From assembly GCA_017537405.1 (NCBI GenBank), contig JAFYKU010000062.1, positions 1-9,115 of the forward strand: 9,115 bases of DNA. The letters run 5' to 3'. The translations under genes and the position numbers were made by a program. This DNA is from Clostridia bacterium. Its GTDB lineage: Bacteria > Bacillota > Clostridia > Christensenellales > UBA1242. Under the pieces are notes generated by a model, which was not told the DNA's origin, made no database searches, and was given only the letters and a program-made list of their open reading frames with translations. Below are positions 1 to 6,049 of the stretch, piece by piece. Within the stretch, counting starts at the first letter, position 1. Each line of letters opens with the position of its first letter.

Positions 1-425
1 GTTCTATTGACATCACCAACCGATTTAGTGAAGAAACATTTAATTACTCATCGACATCACTTGTGTTCTATCACGACCTTTATGACGACACTAATACATA
101 TACTTTTGAGAAAGATTTAACCAAGATAGATAACTTTAACGGACTAGATAATACTTATCAGGTCGTCTTAAATGACTATGTTTTAATCAATGCAGAAGTC
201 AAAGCAGGTTCAATCTATGCAACTGTCAAAGTCGATTTTTACAACACAGATGGCAATATCGTGCAACAAGCAGATATGCAAATATCAATTTTATTTTTAA
301 GCGGTAAAACACAATTAACTATCACAACCACCGGCAAAGAAAACGCAAGCTTTCTGGAACAATACTTTGCCGACAATGGTATTCGCTTGCGTGTAAATCA
401 AATTTATCAGGAGGTTATTCTATGA
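1..425 (+). CDS. C-terminal part of an unidentified beta-rich protein of the phage operon (5' truncated)
   Basis: The reading frame is open from base 3 to a TGA at 423-425, with no stop before the window edge. The GTG at 63 is therefore probably an internal valine codon and not a start, and the gene begins outside the window. About 140 residues are visible. They are rich in T, V, I, Y, N and D in an alternating pattern typical of beta-sheet proteins (for example YVLINAEVKAGSIYATVKVD), with no membrane segment, cysteine or known catalytic motif. It overlaps the next gene by ATGA, so it belongs to the same phage operon. Its position upstream of the fibre-like protein and the Zot ATPase suits a virion structural component, but that is inference from context only. 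I do not recognise the family. Confidence 0.75.
   Translation, partial: SIDITNRFSEETFNYSSTSLVFYHDLYDDTNTYTFEKDLTKIDNFNGLDNTYQVVLNDYVLINAEVKAGSIYATVKVDFYNTDGNIVQQADMQISILFLSGKTQLTITTTGKENASFLEQYFADNGIRLRVNQIYQEVIL
409..414 (+). promoter_or_regulatory. Shine-Dalgarno site for the fibre-like gene
   Basis: A perfect AGGAGG lies 7 bases before the ATG at 422, inside the 3' end of the upstream gene. It fixes the start of the 793-residue protein. Confidence 0.8.
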
Positions 426-2803
426 CTAAAAAAATCTTAAGCATTATATTTAGTTTAGTCTTCATCTCGGGTTTAGCCTTCTCAATTACTTGGGGTGTCA
501 TTAACTTTAACAAAGTTAAAACTGGCATGGCGAACACTGGTGTTTATACTAACGAAGACTTAAATAAATCATACGAAGATGGTTACAGCAATGCTCTTAA
601 AGACAAAGCAGAATATACTACTCTCATTGCTGAATATCGAGATACCATCACATCACTGAACGATAAAATTTCACAGTTGAATTTTCAAATCACAACTTTA
701 ACCAACAACAATCAAGCGTGTAATTCACAGATCGAAAATTTAGTTAAGCAAAAGCAAAGTTTGGAATCACAAGTATCCAATCTTCAAACAGTTAAGAATG
801 AAAACGATTTAACTATTAAAAATTTAGATAATCAAATCACAGAATTACAAAGTACGGTTTCGCAATTAGAAACTAATCAAAGTCAAAATCAAAATACAAT
901 TAACGAATTAAATACACAAATTAGTAATTTACAATCTATCAATGTACAACTGCAAACCACCAATCAAATTAATGCAACAACGATTACTAATCTTAACGAA
1001 CAAATTATTAGTTTGAATAATCAGATTCATACCATGTCTGGCTTATCCCAAAATGCCAGTGCTCAAATTACAGCATTAAATAATCGCATTAATGAATTAC
1101 AAGCTAGTGTCAGTTATTACGAAAACTTTATTGCGACTATGGAAAACACAGAACAAGTTGTTGCTACTTATGAAATTGACGGTAGCGTTTGGAAAATTGA
1201 AGTTGTTAACAAAGGTGCTGAAATTACACTCACTCAACCTGCAAATACTGAAACACTAATCATCAATGGTTGGAAAGTAAACGGCGAAGGTGCTTTATTA
1301 AGCGACACTTATATTATGGATACTAACACAAAATTCGTAGCAGATGTTATTCGTAAATATCCCGTTCAATTCATGAGCGACAATCAACTTCATGACAATC
1401 AATATGTGGTCGAAAACGAATTTACCACACTACCAACCCCACCATACAAAGACGGTTATGATTTCTTGGGTTGGTCATTAAACGGCGTCGATGTAATCGA
1501 CAACATAGATTCAATCAATGTAACTGAAACAACAACCTATTATGCAGTTTATATAAAAGTACACACCGTTACCTTTATGTTAGATGAGCAAATTGTCAAT
1601 GTACAAAATATTCGTAACGGTGAATATGCAACCATTCCAACGGACCAAACCAAAACAGACCACATCTTCTTGGGTTGGTCAATCAATGGAATAGATATTG
1701 TTAATGACATAGATGTAACACCCGTAACAGCAGACACGATTTATTTAGCAACATTTGAAAAGTTATGCACCGTTACTTTTATGAACGATAATCAAGTAAT
1801 TGCTGTACAAAAAATTCGTAAAGGAAATTATGCCGACGACAGTATCGTTATTGTAGAAACCGAAGATACATTTGAAGGTTGGCAAATAGATGATGCTATG
1901 ATTGATGTTGCTAGTTATCAAATCCTTGCAGATACCATCTTTGTAGCGAAAATCAATATAGATAATTGGCGTTCAATGACATGGACAGGCATAGATCCGA
2001 GTGTCTCAATAGCTGCCAACAATGTTTGGGCATACGGTGGTAATTATTATTACTCGAGTTATTATCGCAGCTATGGAAATAATTTTTACCTTCATTATAT
2101 CTTAAATGTAGATACTCACACTTGGGAGGAAATAACATGGAACGGGTTTAGGTCGTTCGCTGGTTATGAAATCGTTGTCATTGGAGATGTATGTTACTAC
2201 TATAATTACAATGGCAATCTTGACCCTATCTTTTATCAATTAGATTTAGCAACAAGCACCTGGACAAAAGTAACAAAATCTAAAGATGAAATTTGGTTAT
2301 ATAATGGCAATGGGCATCTTAATCAAGGTGCTATTTGGACTGACGGAATTGATTATTATGCATCTGGTAGTATTGATGCTAACTGGACAAAATATAAACA
2401 CTACAAATATAATTTTTCGACCAATGAATTTGAAGAAATAACTTGGAATGGTTTTGATGCATTTTCTGGTGGAAATATATGGACGGACGGCATTAATTAT
2501 TATTGTTCCAATAAAACTAATCATTTTGTTTTAGATGTTGCAACACACACTTGGAATCCAATTACATGGAACGGTCTTGATTCATTTAATGGTGCTTATA
2601 TTTGGTCAGACGGAGAAAATTATTACTATTCACAAAACACCAATCAATACATTTTGGATGTAGCAACACGCACTTGGTATCCAATTACTTGGTATGGTGA
2701 AATACTCCCCAATGGTACTAGCATTTGGACCGACGGAGTTAACTATTATCATGGCTTTAATTATGTATTATTCAAATCCCCAACGCTTGATTTGGTGGCA
2801 TAA
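422..2803 (+). CDS. Membrane-anchored fibre-like phage protein: coiled coil, InlB-type repeats, kelch-like propeller
   Basis: 793 residues. Residues about 5-28 form one hydrophobic segment after MTKK (signal anchor or signal peptide). Residues about 60-235 are a long coiled coil rich in N, Q, L and I heptads. A degenerate repeat at 247-310 (IINGWKVNGE) and three clear Listeria-Bacteroides/InlB B-type repeats at about 313-377, 381-444 and 449-510 (FLGWSLNG, FLGWSINGID, FEGWQIDD) follow. Residues 514-793 hold six kelch-like units with the recurring pattern W-x-x-ITWNG ... IWTDGxNYY ... LDVATHT. There is no C-terminal membrane helix and no LPXTG motif. The layout is that of a stalk carrying a sugar- or protein-binding head. 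Lying just upstream of the Zot/pI gene, where inoviruses usually keep their minor coat and adsorption genes, it is the best candidate for host recognition. An alternative is a prophage-encoded surface adhesin displayed by the host. The domain reading is firm; the role is inference. Confidence 0.8.
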   Translation: MTKKILSIIFSLVFISGLAFSITWGVINFNKVKTGMANTGVYTNEDLNKSYEDGYSNALKDKAEYTTLIAEYRDTITSLNDKISQLNFQITTLTNNNQACNSQIENLVKQKQSLESQVSNLQTVKNENDLTIKNLDNQITELQSTVSQLETNQSQNQNTINELNTQISNLQSINVQLQTTNQINATTITNLNEQIISLNNQIHTMSGLSQNASAQITALNNRINELQASVSYYENFIATMENTEQVVATYEIDGSVWKIEVVNKGAEITLTQPANTETLIINGWKVNGEGALLSDTYIMDTNTKFVADVIRKYPVQFMSDNQLHDNQYVVENEFTTLPTPPYKDGYDFLGWSLNGVDVIDNIDSINVTETTTYYAVYIKVHTVTFMLDEQIVNVQNIRNGEYATIPTDQTKTDHIFLGWSINGIDIVNDIDVTPVTADTIYLATFEKLCTVTFMNDNQVIAVQKIRKGNYADDSIVIVETEDTFEGWQIDDAMIDVASYQILADTIFVAKINIDNWRSMTWTGIDPSVSIAANNVWAYGGNYYYSSYYRSYGNNFYLHYILNVDTHTWEEITWNGFRSFAGYEIVVIGDVCYYYNYNGNLDPIFYQLDLATSTWTKVTKSKDEIWLYNGNGHLNQGAIWTDGIDYYASGSIDANWTKYKHYKYNFSTNEFEEITWNGFDAFSGGNIWTDGINYYCSNKTNHFVLDVATHTWNPITWNGLDSFNGAYIWSDGENYYYSQNTNQYILDVATRTWYPITWYGEILPNGTSIWTDGVNYYHGFNYVLFKSPTLDLVA
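1358..1951 (+). repeat. Three tandem InlB B-type (Listeria-Bacteroides) protein repeats
   Basis: Three units of about 65 residues inside the fibre-like protein share V-x-F-M-x-D at the start, a central F-L/E-G-W core and a closing (T)-I/Y-x-A strand. In this family the units form small beta-grasp-like modules in surface proteins, usually as spacers or adhesion modules. A fourth, weaker unit precedes them at about 1160-1351. Confidence 0.7.
1961..2800 (+). repeat. Six kelch-like propeller repeats
   Basis: Six units of about 40-55 residues each begin at an aromatic residue and I/V-T-W (WRSMTW, WEEITW, WTKVTK, FEEITW, WNPITW, WYPITW). Most then have IW-S/T-DG-x-x-YY and end in LDVAT-x-T. The order is that of kelch/galactose-oxidase-type blades, although the classical Gly-Gly pair is mostly replaced by TDG/SDG. 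Six units suggest one closed propeller at the C-terminus. Confidence 0.65.
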
Positions 2804-3621
2804 TGATTACCATCATTTTTGCACCACCACGCACTGGTAAGACTTGCTTTATGACTCACATCGCACACGAACAAACTTTTAACACAGAACGCAACCGTGC
2901 CATGACGAAAGAAATCGTAACCAAACAATTAAGTGGTTTTGCAAGTATTAAGACAATTCCAACTCATTGTGTGTCTGCAAATTACGATATGAAGTTCAAA
3001 AAATTTAGATACAGTATGAGATATAATCGCCGGATTAACCCGTACCGTTTAGGCTTTGCCAATCCCTTTGTTAAGACACATTTCAATTTACCGTATGAAG
3101 TAATCTGCATTACTGAAGCTCAAAAGTACCTGAACAGCAGATTGAGTATGTACTTCCCTGATTGGCAAAGTCGGTGGTACGAACAACACGGCCACAATGA
3201 TTTAGACATTTATTTAGACACGCAACGACCAATGTTGATTGATGTAAATATTCGTGAATTGGCACAATTTATTGAAATCGTAAAATTAGATTTAGGTTAT
3301 GACGAATACGGTCAAGTTAACCAACTGAAATGGAAAATACGCAAAATTGAAAACAGTAGTTTATTCGATAGGTATATTGCGTCTGGCAAAAAAGATACCA
3401 GTTGCTATACCGAAGAAACCGTCATCGCTGACTACAATGTCTTTGCTTGTTATAACAGTCAGTCTTGCAAACCCAAGTTTTATGAAGGTCATTTTGACGA
3501 AGACTTTGACTATGTGCAAGCCGAACCGACAGCTGAAACGATGGAAGGTTACATTGAATACTTAACCAAGAACGATGACGAGTTACCACCAAATTTTTAT
3601 CAAAGGAGGAAAACCGCATGA
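2803..3621 (+). CDS. Zot/pI-family P-loop ATPase, inovirus assembly motor
   Basis: 272 residues. In filamentous phages the Zot/pI family drives extrusion of the virion through the cell envelope by ATP hydrolysis. Walker A is FAPPRTGKT (residues 6-14). The Walker B region is YEVICITEAQ (98-107), where the usual Asp before Glu is Thr104. The family block HGHNDLDIYLDTQRP (129-143) is followed by VNIRELAQFIE, matching the HRHxxxDI-xxxTQ-...-IR-L signature of Zot domains. The charged C-terminus has no obvious membrane helix, unlike pI of Ff phages, so it would need a partner or a peripheral membrane association. The ATG overlaps the upstream TAA by one base and a weak GGTGG lies at 2794-2798, so translation is probably coupled. 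'Zonula occludens toxin' is a historical name; nothing here suggests toxicity. Confidence 0.88.
   Translation: MITIIFAPPRTGKTCFMTHIAHEQTFNTERNRAMTKEIVTKQLSGFASIKTIPTHCVSANYDMKFKKFRYSMRYNRRINPYRLGFANPFVKTHFNLPYEVICITEAQKYLNSRLSMYFPDWQSRWYEQHGHNDLDIYLDTQRPMLIDVNIRELAQFIEIVKLDLGYDEYGQVNQLKWKIRKIENSSLFDRYIASGKKDTSCYTEETVIADYNVFACYNSQSCKPKFYEGHFDEDFDYVQAEPTAETMEGYIEYLTKNDDELPPNFYQRRKTA
3602..3609 (+). promoter_or_regulatory. Shine-Dalgarno site for the 74-residue gene
   Basis: AAAGGAGG stands 8 bases before the ATG at 3618, within the last codons of the Zot-like gene. Such a strong site supports this small ORF as a translated gene. Confidence 0.75.
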
Positions 3622-3842
3622 TAAATTTTCACAAGAATGAACTGATCAATTCGGTACTCGACCATTACTACGAAACATTTAGTCATACACTGGATACTGC
3701 CGAATTTGTCCCCGAGAAGTACAATCAAAAGATTAACAAATACATCTTCAGGAACATGAAGAAAGCATTTAGACAAATTGATCGAGATGACCGTAAATAT
3801 CAAAAGCAGGCGAAAAGAAAGGCTTTAGAATGCCCTACTTAG
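3618..3842 (+). CDS. Small basic protein of unknown function in the phage operon
   Basis: 74 residues with no family I recognise. It starts with an ATGA overlap on the Zot-like gene behind a near-perfect Shine-Dalgarno site and overlaps the Rep gene by 13 bases. This location and the strong ribosome site make it a real gene and not a shadow. The second half is strongly basic and likely helical (RNMKKAFRQIDRDD, then KYQKQAKRKA), with no cysteine or membrane segment. Inovirus replication modules often carry a small ssDNA-binding or regulatory protein next to Rep, so nucleic-acid binding is a reasonable guess, but no motif proves it. Confidence 0.65.
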   Translation: MINFHKNELINSVLDHYYETFSHTLDTAEFVPEKYNQKINKYIFRNMKKAFRQIDRDDRKYQKQAKRKALECPT

Positions 3843-4819
3843 ATGCCAAAGTCTATTTTGATGGCAGTCATTACATCGCTATTCCTCATACGGTACGAAT
3901 TGTCGAAGAACAAATTAACCATCGGGACTATGGTGATTTAATTAGTATTCCCAGTCCTAATTACAGTCAGGAAAAAGAGGACTCTGTACAAGAGCCCTCT
4001 GCTTCCAACTGTATCAAAATTGAAGATACAATTTGTCAAGAATTAACCACTCGTCGTGATTTATTTAACCAGCTTTACGACAAATACCGAGATTGCAATT
4101 ATCACTTTCGCAAAGCACAAATTATACAAGACATGCTTCCCTATTTTAGCCAAACAGAATCTTGTGAAGAATTTGTTAAAATGAACCTTGCCCGTAAACA
4201 ACGAAACAAAATAGTTCGCAGAGTGAGAATGAGTCGCAAAGCATACTTAGCAGGTTTTAATTATTTTTGTACTTTTACTTACGACGATAGAAAACATACC
4301 GAAGAAAGTTTTAAGAAAGGTATTCGTACTTGCCTACGAAATTTTTGCTATCGCAAGAATTGGAAATATATGGGAGTTTGGGAACGAGCACCAGAAACTG
4401 GTCGCCTACATTTTCACGGATTATTTAATATTCCAGAAGGCACACTACCCGGCGAAATAATTGCAGTTAGCGATTACAGTACACAGTTTCACAAGATGCA
4501 ACAAACTTTTCAGTCCACCTATTTTAATCAACGCTTTGGTCGATCCGACTTCAAGGAAATTGACGAACATGAACGCAAACTTGGAAACGCATTAGCTTAT
4601 TTAACCAAGTACATCGAAAAAACAAACAATAAAATTGTGTATAGCAAAAACCTTCCCCAGTATTTTATCTCTGACATTGCCAACGACGATGTCGTTTGCC
4701 GTATCGGTCAAGAAGATAAAAAACTACTGCTCTTTGACAACTTCAAATGTATCGACACGGGTGTATTACAAGGTACAGTCAGTCCCGAAGTAATCGCCCG
4801 AATGAAGAAAAGCGATTAA
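3830..4819 (+). CDS. HUH-type rolling-circle replication initiation protein (Rep)
   Basis: 329 residues. HUH Rep proteins nick one strand at the double-strand origin, stay joined to the 5' end through a tyrosine and start rolling-circle replication of ssDNA phages and plasmids. The three motifs appear in order: motif 1 FCTFTYDD (146-153), the metal-binding HUH motif GRLHFHGLF (191-199; His194, His196), and motif 3 LAYLTKYIEK (255-264), which offers Tyr257 with Lys260 and Tyr261 with Lys264. The HFHG plus YxxKY combination resembles Reps of inovirus and microvirus type. The N-terminal 130 residues are variable and charged and could bind origin DNA. The start codon lies in the end of the 74-residue gene with GAAAGG about 7 bases ahead. 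The stop is 2 bases from the start of a large hairpin region, the likely target of the enzyme. Confidence 0.88.
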   Translation: MPYLDAKVYFDGSHYIAIPHTVRIVEEQINHRDYGDLISIPSPNYSQEKEDSVQEPSASNCIKIEDTICQELTTRRDLFNQLYDKYRDCNYHFRKAQIIQDMLPYFSQTESCEEFVKMNLARKQRNKIVRRVRMSRKAYLAGFNYFCTFTYDDRKHTEESFKKGIRTCLRNFCYRKNWKYMGVWERAPETGRLHFHGLFNIPEGTLPGEIIAVSDYSTQFHKMQQTFQSTYFNQRFGRSDFKEIDEHERKLGNALAYLTKYIEKTNNKIVYSKNLPQYFISDIANDDVVCRIGQEDKKLLLFDNFKCIDTGVLQGTVSPEVIARMKKSD

Positions 4820-4821
4820 GC

Positions 4822-4890
4822 AACAGTGGCTGGAAAGAAAATTGGGGTTGGCGGAAAGCCTGCGCGCCACCCCAATTTCAGCCACTGGTT
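4822..4890 (+). other. Large imperfect hairpin 1, putative phage origin/packaging region
   Basis: Outer stem CAGTGGCTG (4824-4832) pairs with 4879-4887. The middle stem AAATTGGGGT (4839-4848) pairs with 4869-4878. The inner stem GGCG (4850-4853) pairs with CGCC (4865-4868), leaving an 11-base loop, a six-base bulge on the left and a single bulged T at 4849. The segment is clearly GC-richer than its surroundings. Lying directly after an HUH Rep gene, it fits the intergenic region of an ssDNA phage (origin, complementary-strand start or packaging signal). No U-run follows it, so an intrinsic terminator is less likely. Confidence 0.7.
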
Positions 4891-4896
4891 TGGGAA

Positions 4897-4959
4897 CTGG
4901 CGGGTGCTTGTCTGGCGGAGCGAAGCGACGCCACTCGTATCAAGACAAGTGCACGCCAG
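4897..4959 (+). other. Hairpin 2 with nested GCGAAGC mini-hairpin, putative phage origin element
   Basis: CTGGCG (4897-4902) pairs with CGCCAG (4954-4959), and CTTGTCT (4907-4913) pairs with AGACAAG (4943-4949), with mismatches or G-T pairs between. An inner arm TGGCG (4913-4917)/CGCCA (4929-4933) shares T4913 with the outer stem. It closes on GA / GC-GAA-GC / GA, a GNA-type mini-hairpin flanked by tandem G-A pairs, leaving 4934-4942 unpaired. The d(GCGAAGC) hairpin is known as exceptionally stable. The structure suits a Rep recognition or nicking region; which bond is nicked cannot be told. Confidence 0.7.
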
Positions 4960-4994
4960 GATCTCAATTGAGCAAATTTTGTACGTTTCAAACA

Positions 4995-5022
4995 GTTTTA
5001 AATAGAAATTTCTATCTAAAAC
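4995..5022. other. 28-base near-perfect palindrome: candidate dif/Xer-type attachment site (or weak terminator)
   Basis: Ends GTTTTA and TAAAAC and centre AGAAATTTCT form an inverted repeat with 13 of 14 pairs matched; the only mismatch is 5001/5016. Divided 11-6-11 it has the geometry of a dif site, and its right arm CTATCTAAAAC matches the usual Xer arm TTATGTAAACT at 7 of 11 positions. Many inovirus prophages integrate through host XerC/XerD at dif, and this site lies between the phage hairpins and bacterial genes. Against this, the arms are far from a perfect dif consensus. A T-rich run (5029-5033) after the hairpin would also fit a weak terminator for the + strand operon. Confidence 0.4.
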
Positions 5023-5269
5023 AATTAATTTTTCTGTGAAGATGATTTTAAATTGTATTTTTATATCCTTTTAAGAATAAAAACTGATAAAAAAAATTTT
5101 GACCACTGTTTTGTTATTTTGATTTATCAGCTGTAAATCCTAACAAAATTTGTTAATGATTTGAATGGACTGATTTAAATAAACCCTAATTTTTTTTGAA
5201 CTCACATAAACTGAATTAAACTTTTGCATAACCAAAGTGATGCGATCTATTTTTAAGGACTTTTGTTTA
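5023..5269. other. AT-rich gene-free stretch between convergent operons
   Basis: No open frame with a ribosome site is seen here. It holds AT-only inverted repeats: CTGATAAA (5084-5091) with TTTATCAG (5123-5130), and the 15-base TAACAAAATTTGTTA (5141-5155). A weak hairpin pairs GCAT with ATGC around 5226-5243. None has the GC stem plus U-run of a convincing intrinsic terminator, although the minus-strand operon must end in or beyond this region. Confidence 0.6.
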
Positions 5270-6049
5270 CTAACATCGTTCAATTTCTGATATTATTTGA
5301 TTTATATTTTCTCTATATTTTTGTTCATCTAAAGAAAACAAACAAAGTAATTTGTATTGCTTTTCATTAATATGTCCTTCCATTAAAAACTCGCCGAATA
5401 AATTAGAATTTACCGAAAATAACGCTTTATGGTTAATTTTATTTTCTTCCAATATATGATGTCCTATATTGCATCTATCAAAAACCGAAACCGCATCGGT
5501 TATTGTTATTCCTAGTTGCTTTGTGAAGGGTATCCATGCATTATTAAAGCTTTTTGCTTTAACTAAATTATCTGTTATATGTAAAGCCCTTACACCTGTC
5601 ATATTTTGTTTTGTTACTGGATGACTATTGTCATTAACATACATATTTCCATTTTTAAATATCGTTAAATGAGGTTTATTAAATAATTGAGCTAATAATA
5701 ACGAGAAAAACCAATCTCGTCTTTCTCCTCCAGAAATTATATCAATATTTTTAATATTAACTGTAGATTCAATATATTTTTTTAAGTAGTTTATTGTATC
5801 TTTATATGATTCATTTTGCTGATATTGAAGATTTATCTTATCACTTAAAATTTGTATTAGTTGAATTGGATTATTCCTATATTCAGAGATAATTTCTAAT
5901 ATTTCGTTGGCTGCATCTTCTCCACCAAACAAATATTGTGCTTGATATATGTATGGACCAAAACCAGTTCTATAATTAAATGGTTTGTTATATGGACTAA
6001 CCTTCATTGCATTCGTATTAAACATATGTGAAATAACACTTTTTCTCAT
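5270..6049 (-). CDS. Orotate phosphoribosyltransferase-like protein (divergent PRTase)
   Basis: 259 residues from the ATG at 6049. This start is chosen over one 14 codons upstream because it makes an ATGA overlap with the kinase-like gene and has GAGG (6059-6062) 9 bases ahead. The N-terminus, MKVSPYNKPFNYRTGFGPY (15-33), matches the substrate-site region of an OPRT-like family seen in Gram-positives. Residues 105-113, ISGGERRDW, then FFSLLLAQL and KPHLTIFKNG follow the core fold of that family. The usual PRPP loop (two acidic residues then a T/S-G-rich turn) is replaced by ALHITDNLVKAKSFNNAWIP (155-174), and FDR at 190-192 closes the core. The family fold uses PRPP; whether the acceptor is orotate is uncertain. 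As the last gene of an operon with gmd and a radical SAM protein, a role in a special metabolite is more likely than housekeeping pyrimidine synthesis. Confidence 0.7.
   Translation of the reverse strand: MRKSVISHMFNTNAMKVSPYNKPFNYRTGFGPYIYQAQYLFGGEDAANEILEIISEYRNNPIQLIQILSDKINLQYQQNESYKDTINYLKKYIESTVNIKNIDIISGGERRDWFFSLLLAQLFNKPHLTIFKNGNMYVNDNSHPVTKQNMTGVRALHITDNLVKAKSFNNAWIPFTKQLGITITDAVSVFDRCNIGHHILEENKINHKALFSVNSNLFGEFLMEGHINEKQYKLLCLFSLDEQKYRENINQIISEIERC

Noticed and set aside
63..425. A complete 120-residue gene starting at GTG 63
   Set aside because: The frame is open to the window edge with the same composition and there is no ribosome site before 63, so it is the tail of a longer gene.
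2803..3621. Zonula occludens toxin function
   Set aside because: Only the N-terminal ATPase domain shared by phage assembly proteins is present; the toxin activity of the Vibrio protein lies in a C-terminal part not seen here.
4747..5039. Two overlapping + strand frames (4747-4971 and 4842-5039)
   Set aside because: They run through the end of Rep and both hairpins, lack ribosome sites and encode low-complexity peptides; they exist because GC-rich hairpin DNA has few stops.
5099..5127. Promoter TTGACC with a 17-base spacer in the gene-free stretch
   Set aside because: The matching -10 box (ATTTAT) is poor and no gene follows on the + strand.
5084..5155. Intrinsic terminators at the AT-rich inverted repeats
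   Set aside because: Stems contain almost only A-T pairs or long loops and are not followed by a clear U-run in either direction.
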